Shown here piece after piece: positions 1-7,790 of a DNA stretch of 16,142 bases (positions are counted from its first letter, which is position 1; each line of letters starts with the position of its first letter). The notes below the pieces were generated by a model, which did no database searches, was not told where the DNA came from, and saw only the letters and a program-made list of their open reading frames with translations. Position numbers and translations under genes: made by a program. The DNA comes from CAZTAO01 sp964611645 (GTDB taxonomy: Bacteria; Armatimonadota; UBA5829): positions 1 to 16,142 of the forward strand of contig CAZTAO010000081.1 in NCBI GenBank assembly GCA_964611645.1, written 5' to 3'.

Positions 1-2
1 GA

Positions 3-1505
3 TGGTACGCGCCGGACTGCACGGTTGTGCCCCGTCGCAAGAAATTGCAGGTCGGGCCGCTGGATATGAAGGGCGCTCCCGTGTTCGAGGCTCGAATGAC
101 TATCGGCACAAACGCGACCGACCCGGACTGGGCAGCCCGTATGCGGCTCAACGGTCTTGTACCGGGCAGCGATCCTCGGCACGCGCAGTCGCTTCGGTGG
201 GCCGGAGGGTCTTCGCACTCGCTGGCCGCGCTGCTGCCGGTGGAAGAGTATTTCGGGGAGCATCCTGAGTATTTCTCGGAGATCAATGGCAAGCGCATCA
301 AGGACTACACCCAGGTCTGCACTACCAACGCGGATGCCACCCGGATCATCACCGAGCACGCGCTGGAGTGGCTCAAAGCAAACCCAGGCGCAAAGATGCT
401 GTCGGTCACAGCGAACGACTGGAACAACCAGTGCGAGTGCACCGACTGCCGCGCGTCCAACGAGAAGTACGGCGTCACCGGCACCTGGCTCAGATTTGTG
501 AACGCCATAGCCCAGGGCATTGAGAAAGACTATCCAAGCATTATCGTGGATACGTTCGCCTACACCTGGACGGTCAATCCGCCGAAGGGCGTCAAGGCGC
601 GCAAAAATGTCGCCATCCGGTACGCACCAATAGAAAGCTGCAGTTACCACCGTTACGATGACCCCAACTGCGCGGTCAACGTAGAGGAACACGCCGCCGA
701 ATACCTCAAGACCTGGACCCAGATCAGCCCGCGAGTGTGGGTGTGGTACTATATCCTGGAGGGAGCGCAGCTTCAGCCCTACCCCGCATTCAACTGCCTG
801 AGCGCCAACGTCAAGCTCATCAGGGATTTGGGCGGCAAGGGGTTCAGCTTCCTGCAGAACCGGCCTTACGGCTCGGCGTTCTATATGCACAGCCTGAAAG
901 GCTACCTGTGCGCGAAGGTGATGTGGGACCCTGAGTTCAACGTGCAAAAGGGCATTGATGAGTTCTGCAAGGCCTACTACGGCCCCGCAGGCAAGGCAAT
1001 GGCGGCTTATGTGCGGGAGAGCCAGGATGAGAAGGCATATCAGCGTGCGGCGGATGGAAGCTGGCTGCAGCCCCTTGACCACAAGATCGCGCCCGGCGTT
1101 CCGGATCGTGTGCCGGCGAGCAACCTCTGGTTCAGGCCGTGGAACGGCCTCGCGGGCAAGCCGGGCTTCCATCTCGACTTCGTCTCTGCGCCCGCGCCGA
1201 GGCATGACCTGCTGCGGAAGTGGTCCAGTAGCTTCGCCGCGATGGAACGCGCGGTCGCCAGCGACCCGACGCTGCTCAGAAGAGTCAGGACCGAACGCCT
1301 CACGGTGCTGTGGTGCTGCCTGCTATTCCTGCCGCCTGAGGACCCGATTAGAAAGGAAGCGCAGGAGCTGTTCCTGCCGATGGCGCTTGAGACAAAGCTG
1401 CTTTACATCCCGGACCTGCGGAAGTTCGAGAAGTTCTATCTTACACCCGAGAACGTGGAACTGCTCAAGAAGGAGTTCCCGGAGTTTTGCCCGACCAAAA
1501 GCTAG
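3..1505 (+). CDS. DUF4838 domain-containing protein, 5'-truncated by window edge
   Basis: The frame is open from the first bases of the window to TAG at 1503-1505, so the true start lies upstream; the GTG at 27 is only an internal codon. About 500 residues are present. The visible part contains hallmarks of the uncharacterised DUF4838 family: HPEYFSEINGKR near the N-terminal side, then a C-x-C-x2-C cluster (CECTDC, Cys codons at 432, 438 and 447), and KVMWDPEFNV...AYYGPAG further on. The same landmarks appear in the three paralogs at 7791-13070, but this protein is clearly more distant from them and carries a longer C-terminal extension. Family members usually begin with a signal peptide and a GH67/GH20-type N-terminal domain, which would be outside the window. 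The family is associated with glycan degradation but its reaction is unknown. It probably heads or belongs to an operon with the gene 11 nt downstream. Family call is firm; biochemical role is not. Confidence 0.88.
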   Translation, partial: WYAPDCTVVPRRKKLQVGPLDMKGAPVFEARMTIGTNATDPDWAARMRLNGLVPGSDPRHAQSLRWAGGSSHSLAALLPVEEYFGEHPEYFSEINGKRIKDYTQVCTTNADATRIITEHALEWLKANPGAKMLSVTANDWNNQCECTDCRASNEKYGVTGTWLRFVNAIAQGIEKDYPSIIVDTFAYTWTVNPPKGVKARKNVAIRYAPIESCSYHRYDDPNCAVNVEEHAAEYLKTWTQISPRVWVWYYILEGAQLQPYPAFNCLSANVKLIRDLGGKGFSFLQNRPYGSAFYMHSLKGYLCAKVMWDPEFNVQKGIDEFCKAYYGPAGKAMAAYVRESQDEKAYQRAADGSWLQPLDHKIAPGVPDRVPASNLWFRPWNGLAGKPGFHLDFVSAPAPRHDLLRKWSSSFAAMERAVASDPTLLRRVRTERLTVLWCCLLFLPPEDPIRKEAQELFLPMALETKLLYIPDLRKFEKFYLTPENVELLKKEFPEFCPTKS

Positions 1506-1516
1506 GAGAGAGACAA

Positions 1517-4000
1517 ATGAGACGAATCAGTGGCATAATCAAGATATGGTCGCTTGCCGCTCTGGCAGTGGCCGCAATCGTTGGCCCCGCGAGCGCTAAC
1601 CCCCGCTACGACGCGTGGCAGGAGAAGCACCCGTTTATACAGACGTCCTTTGGACAGACCACATTCGGTGGAGACAAGATTCACCTGGAGGAGTTCAAAG
1701 CCTCCGGGCTGAACACCGCCATGGACGCCCGCTGGTTCGGCAGCCAGACCTGGCCCGTGCCAGAAACATTCGGCTACCCCACCATATATACCGCATACAC
1801 GCGGTCGGGGATGAAGTACTTCCTCGAGCACTGGACTGAAGCTCGGGCGAAGCACAAGGATATTATAGCGGTGCTTCTCGGCGACGAGATGACGGGCATG
1901 AATGCGGAGGAAACCAAGAACGTTCGAGATAGCCGGGACTGGATAGCAAACAACCCCGATCCAAAGATCTCATCCATCGTTACGATAGACTCCGAGGCCA
2001 TCGGCGATACTATATCGGCCAACAAAGGCGCGCAGGCGAATTGGGACAAGCAGGTCGAGGCGATCAAACCCGACGTCTGGCTGGCGCAGTTCTACCCTGT
2101 CCGCAGCGGGTACGTGGTTCCGTCGTATTACAGCAGCCTGGAATGGTACTTTAACTGGGCCAAGGAGAAGGACGTCGCTATGTGGTCCTGGCTGACCACC
2201 TGGAGTTCCTCTGTTCAGAGTATACCAAGCGAATCAGAACTCCGCCTTCAGCGATTCACCAGCCTTGCCTACGGCATGCGCGGCTTCGCGGACTTCCTCT
2301 GGACCGCCGACGGCAGTGGGCCCAGCGTGAAGGGCGCGGGTTACTGGGACGGCAGCGGCAAGCCGACCAAGATGTACACGCAGCTTCAGGTCATCAACAA
2401 GGAAGTCGCCAACATAGCCAAGAGCCTCATACGGCTGACCCCTGTTCGCGCCTACCACATGGATGGTCGTGATGATGGCGATGGCGTGCATCACTGGTCG
2501 GACTCCGACAACGACCTTCCCGCATGGATGCGCAGGACAGGCAGGCTGGCAAACGTGACAGGCGCAGTCAATGGCAATCACCTGCTCGTCGGTTTCTTCC
2601 GCGACAAGGCCGGAGAAGAGTACTTCATGGTCGCCAACAAGGACATCGCTAAGGACACATACGGTTCAAAGCTGGCGACTCCTGTAACGCTCACGTTCCA
2701 CCCGGGCGTGAAGTCCATACAGCGACTCAGCAGACTCACCGGCAAGGTCGAGACGATACCCGTCAAGGACAACTACATCTTCAGCCTCGATGGCGGCACC
2801 GTCACCGCGAAGCGCGAGCTGGAGGGCGGCGCNNNNNNNNNNGACCTCTTCAAGTTCTCCACCGGCTCTCCGTTCGCGGGTGTAGGCAAGGCTGTACCTC
2901 CCGCTCAGCTTTCGGTTGAACCCGCACATGGAATCCTTAGCGCTTCCGCCGGGAACAGGCTCACCGTCAAGTTCAACGGAGACGCGCGAGAAGTAGTTCC
3001 GGAGATCCGGATGATCGGAGCTGATGGGAAGCCGCAAGGCAAAGACCTCGGCGAGAGGTTCGAGCGGATACTCAGCACGGACGGCAAGACTCTGACTTTG
3101 AAAGAGAAAGGCTCGGTCCTCTCCAACAAAGCCAGCTTCCAACTCAAGCTGCATTACGCCAGCGCGCCCCTGATCGTATTCTCCAAGCTGACCGGAGACA
3201 TCAACGCCGACGGCAAGCTCTCGGCGGATGATACTGCGGCGTTCGACAAGGCATTGGCCGCCAACAACCTGCGCGCCGACATCGATGGTGACGGCAAAGT
3301 GTCCAAGTCTGATGGTGAATTCTTGAACAGACTTATAAACACCAAACCCTATGAGTGGAAGGAATCGTTTGATGCTTACCCGGCCGGCCCGTTGGGCGGC
3401 AACGGCCCGTGGGCAGAGGCGGAAGGCTTCCCTGGTTCCCTGCTGATGAAGGCGTGGATAATGGGCGGCGTCAGCGTGGTGGAGCAAACCGGCTCGCAGC
3501 CCGGCAAGGCAGCCGGTGGTGGAAGCAGCATCGGTATGCACTACCTCGGCAACGAGGCTCGCTTCACCACTGCCGGCGGACTGGGCGAGTATGGCATAAT
3601 CAACTGGGAGTTCACCATCAAGGCCGGCCCAGTCGGCTTCCAGAACAACGGCACCCACCTCTGGAACTCGCAGGACAAAGCAGGCGAGATGGGATCCCTG
3701 GCTGTGGAGTTAGAAAGCGGGCAGATAGTGGTCTCCGGCAGCAGAGGGATCACGATGGAGAGGATGAAACTGCCAGCGCCGGTTGGCTCGGGGAAGGCCA
3801 CCGATCCATTCCGGATGAAGGTGCTTGCCAATTGCGACAGCCGGGTAGTAGTCTGGACTTGCACCAACCTCACCACCGGCGACTCCATCGGCCCCTTTGA
3901 AATGCCTTTCCTGGGTATGTACAAGGGCATCGACGCAACCAGCGTCTTCCTTAACGGCGAAGGCGGGTATATTGACGACATCGTGATAAAGAATAACTAG
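1517..4000 (+). CDS. Exported glycosidase-like protein with internal dockerin-like module and C-terminal lectin-like region (contains assembly gap)
   Basis: The start is ATG 1517, with AGGAG at 1504-1508 overlapping the previous stop codon; an in-frame start at 1487 lacks this support. It encodes about 827 residues if the 10-N run is taken at face value. Residues 1-27 form a signal peptide (MRR, hydrophobic core, ASA|N). Residues ~30-300 resemble a TIM-barrel glycosidase-like domain; GDE at 122-124 is a candidate acid/base site (inference). A beta-rich segment follows, then the gap (2833-2842), then an Ig/CBM-like stretch. Two dockerin-type EF-hand loops follow: DINADGKLSADD (561-572) and DIDGDGKVSKSD (588-599). 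The C-terminal ~220 residues look like a concanavalin/LamG-type domain (WKESFDAYP ... GGYIDDIVIKN). The dockerin-like module is internal, not terminal as in cellulosomal enzymes. The gap could hide sequence of any length, so the two halves being one gene is likely but not proven. It is probably co-transcribed with the DUF4838 gene upstream. Confidence 0.85.
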   Translation: MRRISGIIKIWSLAALAVAAIVGPASANPRYDAWQEKHPFIQTSFGQTTFGGDKIHLEEFKASGLNTAMDARWFGSQTWPVPETFGYPTIYTAYTRSGMKYFLEHWTEARAKHKDIIAVLLGDEMTGMNAEETKNVRDSRDWIANNPDPKISSIVTIDSEAIGDTISANKGAQANWDKQVEAIKPDVWLAQFYPVRSGYVVPSYYSSLEWYFNWAKEKDVAMWSWLTTWSSSVQSIPSESELRLQRFTSLAYGMRGFADFLWTADGSGPSVKGAGYWDGSGKPTKMYTQLQVINKEVANIAKSLIRLTPVRAYHMDGRDDGDGVHHWSDSDNDLPAWMRRTGRLANVTGAVNGNHLLVGFFRDKAGEEYFMVANKDIAKDTYGSKLATPVTLTFHPGVKSIQRLSRLTGKVETIPVKDNYIFSLDGGTVTAKRELEGGXXXXDLFKFSTGSPFAGVGKAVPPAQLSVEPAHGILSASAGNRLTVKFNGDAREVVPEIRMIGADGKPQGKDLGERFERILSTDGKTLTLKEKGSVLSNKASFQLKLHYASAPLIVFSKLTGDINADGKLSADDTAAFDKALAANNLRADIDGDGKVSKSDGEFLNRLINTKPYEWKESFDAYPAGPLGGNGPWAEAEGFPGSLLMKAWIMGGVSVVEQTGSQPGKAAGGGSSIGMHYLGNEARFTTAGGLGEYGIINWEFTIKAGPVGFQNNGTHLWNSQDKAGEMGSLAVELESGQIVVSGSRGITMERMKLPAPVGSGKATDPFRMKVLANCDSRVVVWTCTNLTTGDSIGPFEMPFLGMYKGIDATSVFLNGEGGYIDDIVIKNN
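2833..2842. other. Assembly gap (10 N)
   Basis: Ten undetermined bases interrupt the gene at 1517-4000. The reading frame is the same on both sides if exactly ten bases are missing, but such short N runs are often placeholders of arbitrary length. The join is therefore uncertain. Confidence 0.98.
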
Positions 4001-4006
4001 AAGTCT

Positions 4007-4047
4007 GATGCGCTTCCCGGCGGTGCAGTACCGTCGGGAAGCGCATC
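4007..4047 (+). promoter_or_regulatory. Strong intergenic hairpin adjoining a ribosome binding site
   Basis: GATGCGCTTCCCG (4007-4019) pairs perfectly with CGGGAAGCGCATC (4035-4047). Inside this, CGGT (4021-4024) pairs with ACCG (4030-4033), joined by one G.T wobble (4020/4034), leaving a GCAGT loop. This gives an 18-pair stem starting 6 nt after the TAG of the upstream gene. No T-tract follows; the GAGG ribosome binding site of the next gene begins 3 nt after the stem. It may be a Rho-independent-like attenuator, a 3'-end stabiliser or processing site, or a modulator of translation of the downstream gene. The structure is certain from sequence; the role is inference. Confidence 0.8.
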
Positions 4048-4060
4048 TCGGAGGACTGCT

Positions 4061-6613
4061 ATGTTCGTGACAACCGGAATACCCAGAGCTATCTGTATGG
4101 CACGTAAGACTCGCATACGGGCCGCTGCGTCTGTCTGCCTGGGTGTGCTGTTGCTCGTCGGTCTCGCGGTTCCGGCTGCCGCTCGGGAGCTTCTTGGCAA
4201 GGACAAGATATACCTGCGCATCACGAACACACGCAGCGACGTATCGAAGATACTCGTGCGCGTGAACGTTGTCCCCAACCACGACAAGTGGTTTGGCTGG
4301 AATGGCAAGACAGTGTATGTCGGGACAAATGGCGAGAACCCCAGCGCGGACACGACAGCCGAGCTGTGGATTGCGCCGGGCCAGCGCTCGCCGTGGGTAG
4401 ATGTAGGCCAGTACATGAACCTCCGGGGCGAACGCAGCCCGGATGCCTACCTGTCTCCCGTGCTGTGCGGCATTATGACATCGCCCAATGCTGACGGCAT
4501 TCACATTCTGGCCGAGGTCGCGACCGGACAGGGGACGGGGGTCCTCAGGCGTCTGGAGATCAACAAGCCCGAGGTCAAGGCCAACGGCGAACGCAAGTAT
4601 CCGTGGCAGATCGGATTCGGGGTGTGGAACGGCGGGGCAGTGCTGCCGACAGTCGGGTTGCTGGTCCCCACAAGGCCGGATATTGCCGGGAGGATATATA
4701 CCCTGGAGGAAGCCCTGCGGTGGCAGTTGGAGCTGATCGGCAATCTTCCGGACTTCGGACGAAAGCCGGAGAAGTTCGTCTTCAAAGCAAGTGGGCTGCC
4801 CGAGGTGATGCAGGCGCTGAAGTACAACGATTACCCCGCCGACACAGTTGAAGCCAACCAGGGCGACGAGATCGGGCTGGACGTGTCGGTGCCCGCCGAA
4901 GAGCAGGACAAGCGCTTCCGCGAGATGCTCAAGTCCCGCAAGTTCGACCCATTGGAACTGATCGCGGACGACCAGCTTGAGACTGCCAAAGGCCTGAATG
5001 CAGACCAGCGATGGGAACTAGTGCACGTTCTGCCTCCTCTGCCCGGCAGGCCCAAGCAGTTCTACGAGTCGGCCATATTCCGCTACGGCCTGTGGAACGA
5101 AGAGTTGGCGGTGAAAGCGCGCAAGGCTGAGAGCGACAACCCCGGCAAGCGCGTCCTCTCCGGAGCCAACTTCTCTCCGCACATGAACGTCTGGCCGGAT
5201 GTGCGGCAGTGGGTCGATCCGTTCAAAGCTGATGCGCTGACAATGAGTTGGACCGAGGACTGGTGGTGGCAGCTTCCGGAGGTGTCTCCACAGGGCTACG
5301 GCTTCCTGCTCGACGGGCTGCGCCTAGCCGGTTCATATCACGGCGCGCCGATGCAGTTCTATGTTATGCCGTATCAGGGTAGTTCGCCGGACAACGTCCG
5401 CCGGATGCACGCCCTTGCTGCCTCCCATGGCACGAAGATATTCAACCACTTCGTCATTATGGACCAGACGCTCATCACCTGGGACTATATCGACCTCGTC
5501 CTCAGCGCCAACATGCTCCCCGCGCTGCACGATGTAATGCGGGACGCAGGCGCGACCGAGCAGCGCCTCTACTCCGCAATGCCCGCGCGGGCGGATGTGG
5601 CGATTATGCTCTCCCGTGCATCCGACACGTGGGACACCGAGGATCTGGGAGGAGCGGGGCATCTCTACGGCGCGGAATACAACATGAACAACGAGGAGCG
5701 AAAACTCCTCTGGCTGGCCCTGCGACACGCGCAATACCCAGTCGACCTCATCACGGATGAGGACGTGGCCGAGGGCAAGCTCAAGCCATACAAGGTCTTA
5801 TATATCGTCGGCTCCGAGATGCTGGCCGCTGCCGCCGAACCGCTCAAGAAATGGGTGCAGGGCGGTGGCACGCTCTATGCCACGGGTGGCGCGGGCTTGC
5901 TGGATGAGTACCGCCGCCCGCTCACAAGCCTCTACAGCCTTTACGGCATAACGAGCCACACACTCAAGCGCGAACGGCGCAATGTCAGACCGCAGAACGA
6001 CCTCAAGACAGCCAGGCCGCTGGATACCCTGGTGTTGGAGCCGGGGGTCGCTGCGATTCAGTCGCTTCCGGCGCTTTTCTACCGGCAGACCTACGAACCT
6101 GTTCCCAACGACAAGCGCGTGAAGGTGTGCGGCAAGTATCAGTCGGATGGCAGGGTTGGAATGGTGACCAATTCATTCGGAAAAGGCAAGACCGTGCTGG
6201 TCGGCGCTCTGAGTGGGCTGGCATACGCCGCTCCGGCCGTGACGCCCTCTTCGCAGATTCTGCCTTCCGAGTTTCCCTCGGACATAAGGAGTTTCGCTGC
6301 CTGGCCCGCGGAGATAGCTGGGGCAGTTCGTTACGTCGAGTCATCGGACCCGCTGGTTGAGACGCAGTATATGACCGGCCCCGACGGTGGAATCGTCGTT
6401 CTGACGAACTGGCGGGAGCAGCCGATCAAGGAGTTTACCCTGAGGTTTGACCCGTCGATGAAAGTCGAAAGAGTTCGCAGCCTGCGCGTCGCCGGGTTCT
6501 TCAAAGGCCATTTCCACGAGCAGGAACGCGGAGTGCTGGAGATCAAAACAGTAGATGGCAGGCAGGAGGTCAAGCTTCCTTTGGAACTGACTGACTATCT
6601 GCTGATCAACTGA
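4061..6613 (+). CDS. Exported GH42-like putative glycoside hydrolase with glutamine-amidotransferase-like domain
   Basis: ATG 4061 is preceded by GAGG at 4051-4054, six bases away. ATG 4097 (residue 13) would give a more compact signal peptide (MARKTRIR, hydrophobic core, PAAA|R42) but has no good binding site. The product is 850 residues. Residues ~45-230 are a beta-rich N-terminal region. A barrel-like domain follows, with W345-N346-E347 resembling the clan GH-A acid/base motif; SWTED (E399, D400) is a possible second carboxylate. Residues ~510-680 resemble the beta-galactosidase trimerisation / class I glutamine-amidotransferase-like fold: ADVAIMLSRASD, KVLYIVGSEML at ~578, and GGGTLYATGG at ~600. 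The C-terminal ~150 residues are a beta domain (IVVLTNWREQPIKEFTLRF). This order matches GH42-type and related uncharacterised glycosidases. Export suggests extracytoplasmic glycan hydrolysis. Substrate and catalytic residues are inferred, not shown. Confidence 0.8.
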   Translation: MFVTTGIPRAICMARKTRIRAAASVCLGVLLLVGLAVPAAARELLGKDKIYLRITNTRSDVSKILVRVNVVPNHDKWFGWNGKTVYVGTNGENPSADTTAELWIAPGQRSPWVDVGQYMNLRGERSPDAYLSPVLCGIMTSPNADGIHILAEVATGQGTGVLRRLEINKPEVKANGERKYPWQIGFGVWNGGAVLPTVGLLVPTRPDIAGRIYTLEEALRWQLELIGNLPDFGRKPEKFVFKASGLPEVMQALKYNDYPADTVEANQGDEIGLDVSVPAEEQDKRFREMLKSRKFDPLELIADDQLETAKGLNADQRWELVHVLPPLPGRPKQFYESAIFRYGLWNEELAVKARKAESDNPGKRVLSGANFSPHMNVWPDVRQWVDPFKADALTMSWTEDWWWQLPEVSPQGYGFLLDGLRLAGSYHGAPMQFYVMPYQGSSPDNVRRMHALAASHGTKIFNHFVIMDQTLITWDYIDLVLSANMLPALHDVMRDAGATEQRLYSAMPARADVAIMLSRASDTWDTEDLGGAGHLYGAEYNMNNEERKLLWLALRHAQYPVDLITDEDVAEGKLKPYKVLYIVGSEMLAAAAEPLKKWVQGGGTLYATGGAGLLDEYRRPLTSLYSLYGITSHTLKRERRNVRPQNDLKTARPLDTLVLEPGVAAIQSLPALFYRQTYEPVPNDKRVKVCGKYQSDGRVGMVTNSFGKGKTVLVGALSGLAYAAPAVTPSSQILPSEFPSDIRSFAAWPAEIAGAVRYVESSDPLVETQYMTGPDGGIVVLTNWREQPIKEFTLRFDPSMKVERVRSLRVAGFFKGHFHEQERGVLEIKTVDGRQEVKLPLELTDYLLIN

Positions 6614-6635
6614 GTAGTCCAGGACGCACAATGAT

Positions 6636-6703
6636 GGGTGGCGATCTCCGAATCGCCACCCTTGAACTGGCTGTGGGGGGTAGGGATTCGGAGATCCCTA
6701 CCC
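6636..6703 (+). promoter_or_regulatory. Twin-hairpin element, copy 1 (units A and B)
   Basis: Unit A: GGGTGGCGAT (6636-6645), loop CTCCGA (6646-6651), ATCGCCACCC (6652-6661). Unit B: GGGTAGGGAT (6678-6687), loop TCGGAG (6688-6693), ATCCCTACCC (6694-6703). Both stems are perfect 10-mers. The two loops are exact reverse complements, so the hairpins could kiss. A 12-base stretch of A (GATCTCCGAATC) can also pair with B. A 16-nt spacer separates them. The element ends 17 nt before a GAGG ribosome-binding-like site (6721-6724) of the reductase gene. It could be a 5'-UTR RNA structure or a REP/MITE-like mobile repeat. Confidence 0.85.
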
Positions 6704-6763
6704 ATCAGCAAATCGAGAGTGAGGTAGAGCGAAATCAGGTACGTTAATATTCCAAACACAGAC

Positions 6764-7717
6764 TTGAAGCCGTCAGCAATATGCCTGGGAACGGCGTCAT
6801 TCGGCACAGACATCCCGGAGGAAGAAGCATTCCGGATGATGGACGCGTTCGTTGCCGCGGGCGGCAACTTCCTCGACACGGCGTACATATATGCCTGCTG
6901 GATTCCCGGGGGAGATGGCTCAAGCGAAAAGACCATCGGCAGGTGGGTGGAAAGCAGGGGCTGCCGCAAGGACGTGATCATCGGAACCAAGGGCAGCACG
7001 CTGGATATGAAGACCCTGGAGTATCCCAAGTTCCTGCCGGAACAGATAGCCGCCGAGTTCAATGAGAGCCTCGACAGGCTCAGAACGGATTACGTCGATA
7101 TCTATTGGCTCCACCGCGACAACCCGGCGATGCCGGTCGGCGATATTCTGGAGAAGTTCCAGCCATATCTTTCCAGCGGTCGAGCGAGGAATCTGGGGGC
7201 ATCGAACTGGTCCCCCACCCGCCTGAAAGAGGCAGCGGATTACGCCAAAGCGCACGGAATCACAGGATTCTGCGGCAGCGAAATAGGGTGGAGCCTGGCG
7301 ACGACTGTCGGAGCGCTCACCGGAGACGCGACGACGCTGTTTATGAACCCGGAAACCTACGCATATCATCTGGAATCCGGAATGCCTGTTGTAGCCTTTT
7401 CATCGCAGGCGAGAGGGTTCTTCACTGGTCTGGCGCAGAAGTTCCTGAGGGATGCGCCGGATGTTCGGATACCTGGCGCGCTGGAGCCGTACATCCGCGA
7501 AGACAACTTCCGCAAGCTCGGCGTGGCTACGCGCATCGCCCGGGAATCCGACCTTGCGGTCAACGACATCGCTTTGTCGTACGTGTTCAACCACCCGTTC
7601 CCGTCGGCTGCGATCGTGGGACCGTTCAACGTGACAGAGCTCAAGTCCAGCCTGGGCGCGGCGGACGTGAAACTGACGCCTGAAGAAGTAGCGGAACTGC
7701 GGGGCGAGGGAGTCTAG
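6764..7717 (+). CDS. Aldo/keto reductase (start probably upstream at a non-canonical codon)
   Basis: This is a cytoplasmic NADPH-type oxidoreductase of the aldo/keto reductase superfamily. Counted from TTG 6764 it has 317 residues and the full catalytic tetrad: D38 and Y43 (FLDTAYIY), K76 (IGTKG), H117 (IYWLHRDNP). The C-terminal half has the usual barrel segments (RNLGASNWS, VVAFSSQARGFFTGL, AIVGPFNV). TTG 6764 is simply the first canonical start in frame and has no binding site. In-frame sequence upstream reads RYVNIPNTDL before KPSAICLGT, which fits the normal N-terminus of this family. Translation therefore probably begins at ATC 6734, nine bases after GAGG (6721-6724), unless the base is an error for ATG. 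An in-frame TAG at 6725-6727 limits any further extension. A twin-hairpin element lies just upstream and the first tandem DUF4838 paralog follows after 73 nt. Sugar or glycoside substrates are inferred from context. Confidence 0.9.
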   Translation: MKPSAICLGTASFGTDIPEEEAFRMMDAFVAAGGNFLDTAYIYACWIPGGDGSSEKTIGRWVESRGCRKDVIIGTKGSTLDMKTLEYPKFLPEQIAAEFNESLDRLRTDYVDIYWLHRDNPAMPVGDILEKFQPYLSSGRARNLGASNWSPTRLKEAADYAKAHGITGFCGSEIGWSLATTVGALTGDATTLFMNPETYAYHLESGMPVVAFSSQARGFFTGLAQKFLRDAPDVRIPGALEPYIREDNFRKLGVATRIARESDLAVNDIALSYVFNHPFPSAAIVGPFNVTELKSSLGAADVKLTPEEVAELRGEGV

Positions 7718-7730
7718 GATCTGTTGTTTC

Positions 7731-7765
7731 AGATTTGAGATTTGAGATTTGAGATCTGAGATTCT
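7731..7765 (+). repeat. Heptamer tandem array before paralog 1
   Basis: AGATTTG occurs three times in tandem (7731-7751), followed by the variants AGATCTG (7752-7758) and AGATTCT (7759-7765). The last unit ends exactly 25 nt before the TTG start at 7791, as in the two downstream paralogs, while copy number differs between the three sites. Confidence 0.85.
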
Positions 7766-7790
7766 CGTATTCAGCATTGGGAGGGGAAAC

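Noticed and set aside
27..29. GTG as start of the first gene
   Set aside because: The frame is open upstream to the window edge and there is no ribosome binding site; the gene is truncated by the window.
3194..3344. Evidence for a cellulosome
   Set aside because: Only one dockerin-like module is visible, it is internal, and there is no cohesin or scaffoldin in the window.
2666..3658. 330-codon open frame on the minus strand
   Set aside because: It runs across the N gap, is antisense to the dockerin-like region, and contains no recognisable domain.
6636..6703. CRISPR repeat or Rho-independent terminator
   Set aside because: There are only two inverted hairpins with one spacer per site, no array, and no T-tract. 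The element precedes genes at a fixed distance.
7749..7790. Earlier TTG start for DUF4838 paralog 1 inside the heptamer array
   Set aside because: It would translate the repeat array. TTG 7791 has the conserved GGGAGGGG site and matches the start geometry of the other two paralogs.
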